From Blasia pusilla (lineage: Eukaryota > Marchantiophyta > Marchantiopsida > Blasiales): DNA of 64,000 bases. Of this stretch, positions 47,439 through 61,000 are shown in pieces (positions within the stretch are counted from its first letter, which is position 1; every line of letters starts with the position of its first letter). The position numbers and the translations under genes are program-made. Below the pieces are notes generated by a model. It searched no databases and was not told the DNA's origin. It worked only from the letters and a program-made list of their open reading frames with translations. The stretch is taken from assembly GCA_050084515.1 (NCBI GenBank), contig CM114274.1, forward strand, positions 11,036,001 to 11,100,000, read 5' to 3'.

Positions 47439-49208
47439 ACATGTGCGTCTGTTCTCGCTTCTGTTGCTCAAAAAGTGCCACCATCTCTCTATGCTGAGAA
47501 GCCACGGTCTTGGGATCGAAGGTGCATCACTTCATTGATAACAAGGGCGATTGAGGTGCGGAGGAAAAGATCTTGTTGGGATTGACAAGCAATCTCGGGT
47601 CATGGCGAACGCAATGCTGGGGAGCAGCGAGGGAGCGCGCCGTTTGTTTCAACGGCAGCAAATCATACCATTGCTCTTCTCTATAGGAGGTAATTCCCCA
47701 TGTTTAGCTCAATCCTGAGTACATGAGTCCAGCGAGCACGAGCAAAAAGGACCACACACTCCCATGGACCAAACGTTCACTACAAACAGAACGCTTCAAG
47801 CGAGTCACCGCAAGCAGTGCCAAGCACCACTCTCGACACTTTTGTCCGTGCGATAGACTACAATTGGAAACTTGAAGTGATGCAATGTTGCCCACCCCTC
47901 AACTCCTCTTCCTCTGTGCCAACATTCCCTTGTTCCTGCATGCACGTTAGTACCATTCAGTCATTCATCCATTCAATGATGCCTTCAACACTCTGCATCT
48001 CACCACTGGTCACATCCCCCATCACCTCAATCAATCAATTACACCGATTGCAGGGTGGTTGCGGGGCCGCAAGCCCATCGCTCGCTCACTGATTGATCCA
48101 ATCAGACAACAACTAGGCGATGGTCATAAAACCTTTGCCGCTCTCCTCCCTTTGCATCGTATGTTTCAACGGGAGTGAGTCATACCTCTCTTCTCTTCTC
48201 CTCTCCTTCTCTTTGCCTATTGTTATTCTGTCCAATGACTACCTCGGAGGATGTGCTTTCGCAACCAGTAAGTCTAAATTGGGTTGCAGTACCGTAGAGC
48301 CAGCAGATTGGTGCACTTGACTAATATCAAGCGATTAGACACCCTTTAAAATAGAAGACTCGGTCTCATGAACTATTCAACGATCGTTGTAAAGTTTGTG
48401 TTTTTTTCATTTAGTACTATTTGATTTGAAGTGTAGCTCAACAAGCTCCCTTCATGTATGGATTTTTGGGTGTGGCTATATCTGGACTTTTGGAGTCTGG
48501 GCCGTTGAGCTGCATTTGCTATGCGCTGCGCCCTTCTCGGCTAGATCTGCATGTGTTATTTTTCCCCTCACAAATTCTCTTAAATCTGCAGGAGATTGCT
48601 CGGACCAGATGACATAATCTGGGTCACGCCTGTGTGAATAATGCATGGTATGACAAAGGAAGTCCAAAGGGAAAAGTGGGTGCGTAGAAAGTAAATCGGA
48701 CACTCTACGGCCTGACCACCATCATAATTCAAGGGAGGTATGAGTGGAAGAGTCCACCGAGCAAAGTCGAGATTCTATTCTCATATCATTTGAGGGAGAT
48801 ATATTACGCAACAAGGTGGGCCGGGGCACCCAGAAAAAGCAGAGACGATAAGAGGAAAATACTCGACGCTGATGGCTGATTTTTGAACCTTGTGCTCTTC
48901 ACTTGGTAGAATTATTTTTCTACTTTGCTCAGGTTGTGTTCGACGCACGCAACCAAACGAAGGAAGCTTTGTTGTAATATTGTTGAAGTTGCAATACTAT
49001 TTAATGGCATTATTTGGTCTATGTGACCACATCACCTCTCTTTTCTGAGCTCAAGTTATTCTCATTGCTGCAATACCCCATCTCTCTCTCAACTTGTAAT
49101 TAACACAACGCTTTTGGATGGTTTGTGGTCAATACAGGGTGCAAGGGATACGTTGTAGACTAGGATATATGTGTTCATTGGTCATTTATCTACTTTTGGG
49201 TAAGTAAC
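47439..49208. other. Intergenic, no gene recognised
   Basis: Frames of up to 91 codons only, none with a recognisable domain. The sequence turns from GC-balanced to AT-rich at about 48.3 kb, near the element that follows. Confidence 0.4.
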
Positions 49209-52200
49209 ATGTCTGGCTGGGTTCAAGAAAATGTTATACATGAAGGAGTGTTTAACCAAGAAATTGCTAGAGGCCTACACAACCTATCGTGTGATATTTC
49301 CACAATCATATGTGCAAAAGATGCTAAATTTAAACACGGTAGAGCTTGGATCAATCCTTGTTGGGAGTATGATGTAAGAAGCCAACATATATATTTCACT
49401 TAGGATGATTGGGTCTTTGATCTTGGTACACGAGATGTTGTGGAGTTTTGACTTCAAGTGAGAGGGGTGGCACTAAAGTGCACAATGCATGTGTGCCATG
49501 ATGAGAACGGGTTTAAGAGAAATGTTGAAGGTGAGAGGATAGAGAGAGCTGTAGCTTCCATCATAAATGCTATAGCTGTTGGTGGAAATTGATGTCAATT
49601 TTGCATTGAGGATTGTCATGTGGGAGTAGATGTAGCTCCATGGGCAAAGATTTGTGATCGTCTTGCAACAATTGAGGCACCCCTCAACATGTGGACCTGC
49701 CCTTGTTGTCAAGGATTATGTGCAACACAGGGAGTGTGGACTAGAAGCTAGGGACTGTATCTTAGGTGTAGATAAGAAATACTAAGCATATGCTAAATGT
49801 TTTTGGGAGTAGAGATTGGATTTGATAGAAATCAATCACAAAGTTAGTATCGCATTGAGGAAAGCATATTAACCTTGAATGGTTTTTTGGTTTTTTGCAT
49901 ATCATATTGATTTAAATTGTATAAATAATGTGACATACTATGTGATAGAAAATGGCTTCTGATGTTGGATTGGAATATGTTTACTGCATGTTACTGGTGT
50001 AGGACCTTCCTTGCTCTGTTAAGATGGGTACTAAGGTGAGGATTGTTAGAACTACTAAACCTGGCCCAAACCCCACACAAACTGAACCGGAAGGGTTCTT
50101 ATTCTACAAACCAAGGAAAAAACTAGTGCACTTCCAAGCTTGCCTTGCCAAACATACCTTCAAATCAGACTTTGATTTTTGGGATAAAGATTTTTGGGTT
50201 AGGCGTGAATACGAGACAGATATAGAGGTAGCCAACCTAGGGGGTGTTTGTCATGTTCTTGAGAGCATGTATTGGGACTTAGAATTAGAAGGTAGTAGGC
50301 GAAGGAAGTTTGAGGACCTTTAGAACTCAGAGGACATTGAGGATATTCAAACAGACACATACATACCTTTTGTTGTGAGTGCATCTAATCCACTACTTGT
50401 AGATCCATGTTTGGATGATGATCTAAACACTCCTGAGCAATCCTCAGACGCATCTAATATCCCTATTGCTAAACCCTATGATGACGTTGGAGATCGAGTA
50501 CAAATTCAGTCTAATTGTATGATACCTGATGCACGCCTTGCATGGTGTGTATAGTCAATCAAGTTATCCAAGTACTTGAGTAAGCATGCCATGAAGGGAC
50601 ACAAATAAAGTGTCAAAACTTGGGATATAGGAAATAAGGCCCATGGTAAGTTGAGATGTGGAGAATGTGGTTTAGATTTTGGGAACTCCTTAAGAGGGAA
50701 TGATAGCTCAAACCTTTGGTAACTTCAAGGCTCATCACATGAAAACAGAGAAGCACCAAGAACATTTTATTTTGAATCGAAACCTAAACTTAGAAGACTA
50801 CCCAAAAAATGATCAAGTAGAAGAGCCGACAGTAGTGTCTAGGAGATTAGTGGAACAAGGTAGGGACAAAGTGAAAAGAGTAAATGAGGGTGCAGATTCA
50901 GTAAAGCAACTCTTTGAGATATTAGGGGATATAGAGAATATGTCATCAAATCACTTTGCATATATTGTAAGGTGCAAGTATGATGGTAAGAAGTTCAGCC
51001 TTTGTCCTATCCAACATAATTTGGAGTTCAATCTAGGTCAACACATAGCAAGTTCAAAACATGTTGAGGATGTAAGTGCAGACATCTTAAATCTGAGAAA
51101 GGCAGCAATGATTGGAAAGGCATGGAGGCCTTCCAAGGTGAATAAGAGGGACAAAATGGTTTGTGGAAAATCCAGATGGGCATGCCCATATTTTACCTTC
51201 AGGTGAGGAAGCTGGGTTGGATTTGAGTTTATCGACTCTACGTTGGGGTTATTGGAAGGAAACAATGGAGGTGGCCGTCAGAGGTGTACAATGTCATGTG
51301 AATGTGAAGGGAATATTGCATGACCAAGTAATGGGACAGATGTGGTATATAAAACCTAATAGGAAAGCAAGGGTATTCAATCCTGAAACATGAATTGTAG
51401 TGATCATCAATGGTGTCTTTAGACACATTAAGTGTTCGTTAGTTTCCCTTCTTGGAGGTAGATTCGATGATTTAACCTGTTAGGATTGTTCTACTATGAC
51501 CACCCATTCTGATTTCAGGAAACGGGTGATAAGGAAGAAAATTCCAGAGTAAAGCAAGGGACTAGAGATATATCCAAGGGGTTGAGATAAGGTTTCTTGA
51601 CCAATGAAGAGTTGGGCACCCAAGCATCAAAGTTGAGTTTGGAGAGGAGAAAACTACGTTTTGAAAATTTTGTTTTAATGAAGAGAGTGTGTGCTCTCAA
51701 AACTCAAAAACCTAGGCTATATGAACTTGTAAGAAAGTTTGTAGGATGGGAGCAAATGTTACCATTTTTCCGAAGTATAATCAGTGCCCATAGAACAGGA
51801 GCTTTTGGTGGTAGAGAGGCCTTATGGGATTTCATGAAGGATGTAGGTAGGAATCTCGTAAGCGTGACTAAAACAGGCTCTGGGAAAGGAAAACGATACA
51901 ACAAAAATGGTAGAGCTATTGCACAGGCATTCCTATTATTTGGTGGGCAACAAACTGCACAATGCTTTCACCTGAATCTGTTAAGACCTTCAGTGAGAAC
52001 CTTGAAGAGAGAAAGAGCAAAGTTGGTGCCTTCTAGGCCTGGAATGAGGCTTGAAATTTTCAAGGAGATTTTCAAGAATTTGGGGGTTGCAAGGACGGAA
52101 GCCAATATAGTAGAAGATGTACCAGTGATATTTGTTGAGGATGAAACCCGAGTGAAACTGCATAAAAGATGAACATCTTCCATTTCTTGATTTATCTGTT

Positions 52201-54528
52201 TTTATCAAGCAAGGTATATAACTTGTGGTTAGACCTTACTAAGTTGGATTTTTTGAATTATACAGATGGGAGGCCAAATGGAACACCTTGGTTGGATTTT
52301 ATGGGGCTGTAGACAACCATGTATGTTCTTATGGCATGGAGGTGAAGGTGGGTAATGGTGTACAAGGGTATGAAAAGCTAATTGATGATTTTCAAAACAA
52401 TTGCTCTGGTATTTATGCTAGAGTGATTATATGTAATCCTTTGCATGATAAATTTCCTGAGCTTGCCATTTGTGCTACTTGCACATGTGGTAGATTTAAA
52501 ACAGATTGGGTTTGGAATCAATGGGGAAGTTTGAAAACTATGTGGGATAGATATTGTAGGGAATTAGTAGGATGTCTGATTGGTCATGCTAGTGATGGAA
52601 TGGTCTTAGGAGAAGGCTCATAATGACTTCATATTGGAGCAAAGAGGCTCCCAGATTCTCAATTGACTGGTGTGGTTGGAATTTGTCTGCTTCAATTCTG
52701 CCATGAGGTGATGTCTACGGATTTGGAGATCAAGATCCTCCCCATTGTGGGAAGAAACTAGTAAACCCTCTTGATAGGTGTACAGAACCCATGGCATTGG
52801 GTGTACACCATGCCACCTTGGAACATCTCAAAAGAGTCTATGATTTGTAAAAGTGGGATGAACATGGTCTAACTACAGATGATGTAAATAGGAGAGATAG
52901 GCAAAATTGGGCTTCAGCACAAACCTTGTGTAGTAGAAGAGTGCAAGGGTGTTTATGGAAAATTTTGGATAGAAAAGATGAGCTATATAAACGAGTATTG
53001 GGAACTATGTTAAACTTGGAGGTATGCGCACATTATATAGATGTGTTCTATTCTCCTACTCTCAATTTGTTTGAGAGAGTGAAAAAAGCTTCTAAAGTCT
53101 CTTTCTTCTTTAGATTATGGAGGTTGTGGTTTAGGGCAGGTCTTGATGGGTTGGTAGGGAACCATGTTAAATTTGGGGAGAAAAATTTGGTGAGTTTGCA
53201 AATGAGTGTACAGTTTGATGTACTCTTGATGGTGAAGTTCAGAGATCGGTATTCTACCATCCCTATTTCTCTACACTTGTGTGGTTCTGATTGTGTAGAA
53301 ATTTTCTTTTCCAAAGTTGGAGGTATGAGTGGCCATGAAAGAAATCATGATTTTTCCACTCTTCTTGACTCTGCCACAGAGTTGAATAGACTTGCCACAA
53401 TGGAATTTGATGAAGAGGGATTAAAAGTAGCTTGATCCCATTCAAAAAAAGAGCTTGTATGGCATACATTGCATCCATTACAAGTACGAGAAACAAATGC
53501 ACATTCAGGGGACTATTTTGTTATTGCAGAAGATAGTCTAGTAATAGAGGCCTTGAGAGAAGGCCTAATTGAGGCTAAGAATTCATGTATATATATAATT
53601 GAGGATGCATCCTCATAGTACAATATCTTCTAGCTCTCAAGAATGGTGGAGATCTCCATGGAATAGTGAAGAGAAATGGTTTAGAAGGGTTGGGGATGAA
53701 AGACTCCTTGCTACAATAGTTGATCCAGATGATGAAATACTAACTCCATTGGAAATTTGGCTGTCAGCTAATGAAGATGGATTAAGGGCACTTGATGTAG
53801 TGAGGCAACTTGCGGAGGTTGCTATTGCAAACAGAGATGATCCAATGGATATAGATGGGCGACATGACATGGAAGTGGTGGCCCATGAATTGAGACATGT
53901 GATTGGAGAAATGCTAAATGAATTTTTTGAAAATCTCTGTCCACAAAGGATTGATCCAATTATTGAATTTCAAGGGAACAAGATTTACAAATCAACCCTT
54001 GTTAGTCAATTATGTGGAAATCCCATGTTATCAAAGGAAAAATTAACTAGAGTGAAACAAAGTGTGTGTTATAGTCAGATCAATGTAAGAGGGTCATTAG
54101 CTTCTTCTAATGGCATTCCTAACTGCTTATTGAATGTCAGAGCAGATTGTGGAGTATTGTTTGAAGAAGATGTGCCTATAGGAAGAATTAGATCTAGAGT
54201 AGATGCCAACACATCTAAGAGATTAGTACCATGGATTGGAAGAGTACAACAAATAAAAAAGAAGTATGGTAGTAAGTGGGGTATGTGTAGAGAAGTAATT
54301 GATTTGGAACATAAAATGGCTACTAATGAAGAAGGATGTGTCTGTAGAGTTGTGTTCAATTGGTTTAGACCCATAGGACCTCTCAAGAAGTTGAAGTATG
54401 CTTATGATACAAATGATTTAGTTAAAGTGGATGTAGCATCCATATTAAGTCTTGTGACAAGCAAGGTAGTATCAAATACCAAAAAAGTTCATTTAAGGGT
54501 ATCTTTTATTGGTTGTATTTATAGTTAG
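49209..54528 (+). mobile_element. Decayed protein-coding element of unrecognised family (transposase-like)
   Basis: Plus-strand frames at 49209-49403, 50024-50323, 50700-51206, 51163-51393, 51597-52172, 52288-52623, 52926-53435 and 53599-54528 follow one another with small gaps, as pieces of one or two large proteins. Near 49583-49715 a Cys-rich stretch (CQFC, CH, then WTCPCC) looks like part of a PHD or RING finger. Candidate acidic residues lie in VIFVEDETRV and GAVDNHVC. Later pieces contain LIGHASDG plus RRRL and GSDCVEIFFSKVGG, which recalls the VE-FFS-R block of P/THAP9-type transposases. The last frame (309 codons) is the longest intact one. Stops and frameshifts show decay. I found no terminal inverted repeats. 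It may be a DNA transposon or a captured host gene. Confidence 0.45.
53599..54528 (+). CDS. Hypothetical protein fragment, 309 codons
   Basis: This is the longest uninterrupted frame in the unknown element. It has an acidic N-terminal part (VDPDDEILTPLEIWLS), a middle with VAHELRHVIGEMLNEFF, and a lysine-rich C-terminal part (RVQQIKKKYGSKWG, then a short Cys pair CVCRVVFNW). That end resembles a small beta-rich module in which a DNA- or chromatin-binding role is possible. No family is recognised. It follows the VE-FFS piece by about 160 bases and is probably the C-terminal part of the same protein or a second exon. Confidence 0.4.
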   Translation: MRMHPHSTISSSSQEWWRSPWNSEEKWFRRVGDERLLATIVDPDDEILTPLEIWLSANEDGLRALDVVRQLAEVAIANRDDPMDIDGRHDMEVVAHELRHVIGEMLNEFFENLCPQRIDPIIEFQGNKIYKSTLVSQLCGNPMLSKEKLTRVKQSVCYSQINVRGSLASSNGIPNCLLNVRADCGVLFEEDVPIGRIRSRVDANTSKRLVPWIGRVQQIKKKYGSKWGMCREVIDLEHKMATNEEGCVCRVVFNWFRPIGPLKKLKYAYDTNDLVKVDVASILSLVTSKVVSNTKKVHLRVSFIGCIYS

Positions 54529-55222
54529 TCGACTAAAAAAAATCCCAAAAAAAAGTTTTTAAGGATATAAGGAGAGGGGCCAGCCACACATGGTATAGGA
54601 GGTATATGAATTGTGACATCCACGAGACTGTCATGCTCGCCAAGAAGGATGTGCATGGCAACCAGACAAATAGGCGAATGTGTGGAGATTATTGACCTTT
54701 CAATCGGCAGACAAAGTCTGATAGGTATGCCATGCCCACCCCTGAGGAGATCTATGATGCAATTGGGCATGCAAAGGTCTTCAATTCATTGGATTTGTGA
54801 GCTGGATACCATCAACTGCCTATCAGATTGGAGGACAGGCACAAGACGGCATTTTGGGGCATCCATCCTCACGGGGAGGATTGTTTGTACCTGTAGCGGT
54901 TCTTACCATTCGGGTTAAAGAATGCCCTGGTTGAATTTCAAAGGGTCATGGGTAGGATATTGGAAGGTCTCGATTTTGCTAGGTATTATATTGATGACAT
55001 CGTAGTCTTTAGCGCAACGGTTGAGAAGCATGAGTGACATCTAGAGGAGGTGTTTTGACGATTGTAGTTACATGGGCTGAAGCTACAACTAGGCAAGTGC
55101 AAGTTCTTCTACAACCAGATTGAGTACTTGGGTCACACGATATACTCGGGGGGCCTTGTTGTGTAGCAGACAAAGATAGAGACTATTTCACGCATTCCAC
55201 GCCCTACAGATGTGAGTCGAGT

Positions 55223-55771
55223 TTGTGCATTCATGGGATCAACAAACTTCTATCGAAGATACGTGAAAGGTTTCAGTTCGATTCCGAAGCCGCTAACCTT
55301 GCTGACCAAGGTGGATCAAAAGTGGCACTGGGGGATGAGCAGGAGAGAGCATTTCAGTTGCTTAAGGACAGATTGACGTCCGCGTCCATATTCAGGAGAC
55401 CGATCAGGGGGCCTTCTTTCCAATTGTATATCGATTGGAGAATGTTGGGGCTTGGAGCCGTGCTTACCCAACATGATAATGATGGTAGAGAGTTCATGGT
55501 GGCTTACGCTAGTCGCTCAAACAACGCAGCAAAGATAAAGTATAGCTCGTGTGAGGGTGAGTACTTGGCTACGGTGTGGGTTGTCACACATTTCAAGAGT
55601 TATTTATTTGGCAACCCCTTTACTATCATTACTGATCATCAGCCACTTAAATGGTTGATGAGTCCGACAAGCTTACAGAGAAGCTTGCGAGTTAGGCTCT
55701 TTTGTTGTAGGAGTATGGTTTCTAGGTGGTGCATAGACCTGGGATACTCAACTAGGATGCAGATGGTTTGA
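55223..55771 (+). pseudogene. RNase H domain of Ty3/gypsy copy 2
   Basis: This open stretch of 182 codons spans the RT connection (DEQERAFQLLKDRLTSA) and the whole RNase H core with the three acidic residues in place. It is the part missing from copy 1, which allows the size of that deletion to be judged. Confidence 0.8.
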
Positions 55772-56150
55772 GCCGTAACCCATTCCCAAGTCAGCGAGAT
55801 GCAACTGCCGCTTGTTGACATGGTGAGAGTGATGAGGAGTTCGTGCCAAGATGGCATGCGTCAAGCTATTTGGGCTTTTTGGCGATGGAGAGCCAGATTG
55901 CTAAGACTTCGATGGCAAGATCTGATGGAGAGTCCTTAGATCCAGAGGCCGGTGAGGAGACGATATGTGGCGGAGACATTCAACACGATGGAGTGGTCTT
56001 CGAGTACTTGCGTATTTGTAGCATAGCAAGCAAAGTGGGTGCTATAGTGGTTATGTGTTGGTGATGGTCGAGCACTTCTCGAAGTGGATAGAGTTGGTTG
56101 CATTGCCTAAAAAAGAGAGTGAGGGAGTAGCGTATATCTTCTTAGATTGA

Positions 56151-57040
56151 GTGCCGAGTCACTACGGCATACCAGCTGAGGTGTTGAGAGACCAGGGTAT
56201 AGAGTTTCGCAGGGAGTTTAAGGCCTTGTGTGATCAAGCGCTAATCAACCACTACATCACTTTGCGAGATCATCTTGAGGCGGATGGACTAGCGAAGAGG
56301 GTTGTGCAAACGGTGAAGAGAGGATTACGCAAGTATGGCTTGCAGAGAGGTCACCTAGAAGATTGGGACCTTCAGTTGTCGTGGTTGGCGATGGGATACA
56401 GATTCAGAAGGCAAACATCCTTAGCGTCTTTCTCACCATACTTGCTACTTTATGGCGGAGAGCCACCTTTACCTACGGCCATTCGTTGAGATGTTGGTGA
56501 GGTGTTGAACCTTGATGACCCTGAGATATGGATGTAAGCATGTTCTTACATGGCTGATTTATTTTGGAGAGTGATGCCCATGGCGTTTGAGAACTTGGCG
56601 ATTGCGCAACATCGCGATACGTTGAGATATGCGACTATTCGGGGAGGTGGTTATCAACCTACTATCTCGATGTTTCATTAGGAAGACTATGTCTACTTGC
56701 AGCAGACGGCATCCACGACGTTGGATGTGATTGTAGAGCGCACCATCTTGAGAGTGCGTGAGATTATGCCATTCGGTGTTCTCTTATTGGAGGGACGCGA
56801 TGGTATGGTTTGGAAGGACCATGTTCGTAACTATGCGCCATGTCATCTTCCGAACATTGATGGTATAGTTGATCCGAGCTTAGCAGTAGTTCCTACAAGC
56901 TTGCAATGTATGTTGTGTGGTTTTGCCCGTGATGCACTCACTATGCTAGTCTATGATGGGTGTTCGAGAGGATGGCATATGGCATGGCTGACGCCACTTC
57001 TCACTAGGCTTCGTCAGGGATAATGGATGTGTCCCAGATG
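56151..57040 (+). pseudogene. Integrase C-terminal half and PHD remnant, copy 2
   Basis: DHLEADGL and VKRGLRKYGLQRG match copy 1 closely, as do LDDPEIWM and MAFENLAIAQHRDTLRYAT. After DYVYLQQ comes the conserved linker ILRVREIMPFGVLLLEGRDG and the PHD segment. That the linker-PHD tail is shared by three copies shows it belongs to the family and is not a chance fusion in one insertion. Confidence 0.85.
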
Positions 57041-57401
57041 TACATAGAGTAGGTAGTTCTAGATTCCAATTTATGTCTGTGACATGGATGACAAGAAGGC
57101 GACTAACGATGGGGCCACGTGAGCATTCGGTCTTTTTGCTCTTAGCATCCGAGAGATGTATCTCATTGTAAATCGGGATAAATGGCTATCTGGAGTTAGA
57201 GGGACCTAACCACCATCTAGAGGGGCGATTGGAGATATTTTGGTACTTCTTGTCTCATTGTTTGGATGCATGAGTTAGCATGGGATCGTGTGTGTTTGTG
57301 TGTATGTTTGTCGACAACGATGTATGTTGTGCAACGATGTGTATGCGCACAAAAAATTAGAGATGCTTTGATACACAATTATGGATTGAAATATCATATT
57401 T

Positions 57402-58005
57402 TGTGCGCTATAAAATCCACATGCATGTCATATTTATACACCACTCAACATTGATCGTCCCAACACACGAGTTGATCCACCCATAAACAAAGTACACTCA
57501 CACATATACATCAAAACCACACAACAAAACCAAAGTAAAAATGACCCACACAACCTAAAACTCCATTCTTGAATCTACATCGACATATAGAGCTACATCC
57601 ACCCTCGGTTATGAGGGAATCTGGACACTAGCACGGTGACCCTAGATCTTACATAAACAAGCAAGAGAGTTGTTCCTAAGGACCAACATGAAAAAGATTG
57701 GCTTGGGAAAGCCACCTCTCCCTCTCTTATAGCCTTGGGAAGAGCCTTGGGAGGAGGCTCTTTCCAAAAAATAGCCTTCAAATGCTAATATGTGAGTACA
57801 GGTTACCAGTGAGCATTGACTCGGTCAAAGATTCTAGATAGATATAGCAAAGAAGGGGAATTTCCATAAACGACTGTCTTAACGTAACAAACCAATAATC
57901 AACTTCATCCAATATCTCTTAACGAAGTTACACCCAAACCGCCCGTTGACCTTCTATGCCGTCGATGCGGTAGAACTCTACCTATCGGTTAACTAAAATG
58001 TGACA
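57402..58005 (-). repeat. Isolated LTR of the same Ty3/gypsy family
   Basis: About 604 bases resemble 38518-39132 over the full length (for example CACACAACCTAAAACTCCAT, GGGAAGAGCC and terminal ATGTGACA). Its orientation is that of a minus-strand element, opposite to the adjacent plus-strand copy 2, so it is not that copy's own 3' LTR. It is a solo LTR, heavily diverged. Confidence 0.75.
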
Positions 58006-61000
58006 CATGAGTGTGTGATATCTTGTGTTTCTGTTTTTTATGTTTGATAATTTAGACACCAATGTTTGGTATGTAGCAATGTTTATAACATACATTTTTG
58101 TCCTTGACATATACCCTCTCCCGAGCTCCGCTAAGAATCAAGATGTACCTTCCATAATTAGAAAAAATATGTTTCAAAAATATGAAAATCTACATACTAT
58201 AATTTGGGGAGATAGGTAATTAAAAAGATGTTTTTTTCGTTTAAGAATTTAGGACAAGTGGCACTTTTTTTACTGACTAGACGCGTACATATATATAATT
58301 ACAAGACCGGACAAATATATATAGGAATGGTAAATTCGGTTGCTCAAATGGTAAATCTGTACAAATAAACCCAAGTTGGTGGTAGTCCTAGGTCTAGCTG
58401 GTTAATAGTCCCACCCCCTCCATATGAGTTTCCATACTAGCATCAACTAAGAAAGGATTTTCATAAACTCAAACAAACTTTAAGAACTTAACTTGGAATA
58501 TGTCGTAAGAGAAGTCCTAAGCCCACAAAACCCCTAATTTTCCAGTTACAGTTAAGATTTTTCGCTATATTCACTAAGAGTTGCTGGATTTTTATTCAAA
58601 ATCCAAACTGATACCTTTACGCACTCCTCATTCCCATTCGAACCCCAATTCATACGTATACTCGTGAGGATGTGATGAAAACGTCTCCGCCCACATTCAT
58701 TCGCTTTCTCTTTGTTTCATCGAGTCAGCAGAAGATTTGAATCCGCCAGGGAGAGAAAGTAAGTGAACCCGCAGACAACAACAACACAAAATGCACTGAC
58801 AGGCACGCGCACGTGCAGATCGTCGGAGAGTGCGCGCGCGTTCCTGTGCTGCAACAGATCGCCATCTGGATTTCGGACGTGCAGCCGACCATTGTGAAAG
58901 CCGTTGGAACGTAGAGGTACTAGAGGCCGTATGAGAGAATTCAAATCTGTTATTATTAGAGACCTGAAGGTGGCCTACTATTGCTCTGAGTTAGTCGCAC
59001 CTGTCTCATCTAGGCATCCTCTAGTTTCGATCAATAAAGGTTGATGATGCAATAGAAGCTCCCAACGATCTTTGGTTTGTTTGATTCAGACCGGTGTATT
59101 TGTGAGATCTACCTTGACATTTCTGGAATCTGGATATGTTTCGTCCCAAGAGAAAGTCCAGAGTCCACACTCCAAACACATCTAGAAATTTCAACGTACG
59201 GACTCGGACATCCCGATTCCCGATTCGTCCGGTCTGATCCGAGAATATACACCATGTACTATGTAGCGCGCAATGGAATGGACTACGGGATCGTTGTCAA
59301 GATCTTAACGCTTTCTTAATGAGTGAATGAAATTGGTTCCATCTGTGGCGAGCTGCTCAGCGTTTGGTTCCATCTGTGGCGTCTTGACTGCGGAGCGGAC
59401 GGCTCGCGATTGGAATGAGATTTTACATTACGGTACTGTTCATGCGCAGATGAGATGAGATGCTGAGGGGAAGATGTATGTAAAATGCAGTTCCCTTGTA
59501 TTCTATAACATCTACCATTGTACCAAAACGCATGTTCATACACAAGACATTTCCAGGTACGACCGGAGACAAATAGAAAACTCTAAGAGAGCCGCATCAG
59601 GTCTTATCCGGTCTACGATTAGTATTGGTGCTTGCAAACAGAACAACATTTGAGCCCTTCAGAGATTCCACACTTCCGAATTTGAACACTAAATTATGAT
59701 TTGAATGAGAAATCGTAGTTCCAATAACAATGTTCACAGATGGACCATTTTCCGAGAACGGTGACATTTACTTGGGCTTGCTGCGAAATTTGCGAGTTGG
59801 AATGAAACTACTAAGCTTTAGCCTTCCGAGCGAGTTCCCTACGAGCTTCCTCTATTTGAGAACGTCAAAATGCTCCCTCTTAGACTATGCAAATTTGAAG
59901 CTCGGATTGAAGTAGCAAGCTCCAAAACAAGGAAATCGTTCAATTGGAACTAGCACTTTCATGATGGTAGTTGATTTTGGAATTGGGGAGTCCTAGTTTG
60001 TTCCCGAATGCATGATTTCACTTCCTGCAGACGTTTCTCTGCAAAATCTAGTGCACTCCCTTTTCATTGAATTGATCATATAGCAATAGCGATCCCTTCA
60101 GATAGTGAATTTCTGTAGCCTAGAACTGAGTCCACATTGCAAGCCAGGGGGAAGTTGTGTTCAAATTGTAAGTCAGGGTGAGATCGGAATTCTATGACGT
60201 GGAGAAACTAAGACGTCCGTAAAAACGAAGAGTCTGACATGCTCCTCTTTAATCGTAGTACTGAGTCTCACGCGCACCAGCGATTCTACGCAAAAGTATG
60301 CAAAGCCCCTTTGGAACGGAGACAATATCTTGTGAACATAGTATTCACGAACGTGTGGATGGTGCTATTCCGCTGCAGAGATCTAAATCGAAATGAAAAT
60401 CGCTGAGTTATACCAGAAGGACGTTAAACCAGCCACTAGTTGACTGCAGAAACCAGACTCTGGCTTTTTGGTTGGATTCAATTGTCGGCACCTCCTACAG
60501 GGGCACAGAGTCATCGCTGGAGATCTCCATGGTATCAATCGGCATATGCTGGGAGGAAATGCGGATCCCCTAAGCTTCGCCTCCATAAATGAGTGTACAT
60601 GCGATATTCGCAAGAACTCTTGCGGGCCCTCTCAGCGCAACTTTCATTGCGTGTCTGCTTTAGTCCAGGAAAAGGTCGACTCCATTATTCGCTCCTTGCA
60701 ACTAGCAAACGTAAGAGATCTGAACAAGTATGGAAGGCCGGATAATCCTGCAAAATCTAGATCAGATCAGCTGCCAGCGACCAAGCTTGAGGTTTCTAAT
60801 GAGGGATTGGTGCAATATATTGACTGGGATTAGTCGGATTACCACGAGCACCTTGAGAGTGAGGAGACCTTCCGAAATCTATGGAGGCTGGCTCATTGAG
60901 GTGGCAGGCGTTCCCATCTGAACATGGCATGTACCTGTGAACTGTCGCTGTGGGAAGGTTCTTTCCAGGCGATTCATAGGTGGCTAGTCTCGCAACTCTC

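Larger units (their letters stand above)
54590..57060 (+). mobile_element. Ty3/gypsy family, copy 2 (5'-truncated)
   Basis: It begins inside RT (MLAKKDVHGNQTNR) right after the unknown element. RT has SLDLXAGYHQLPI and YYIDDIVVF. RNase H is present with YIDWRMLG, SSCEGEYLA and IITDHQPLKWL (D, E, D). The integrase lacks HHCC and the first catalytic Asp through a deletion near 56030. The second motif reads LRDQGIEF, and the usual TERV Glu is replaced (LAKRVVQ). The PHD remnant at about 56900-57040 keeps CMLC, YDGC, GWHM and WMCPRC but has lost two of the eight ligands. Many TAG/TGA stops make it older than copy 1. Confidence 0.85.

Noticed and set aside
57060-57402. 3' LTR of Ty3/gypsy copy 2
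   Set aside because: Only weak traces of a purine tract and short GTGTG-rich sequence occur here; the real LTR beyond 57402 is in the opposite orientation.
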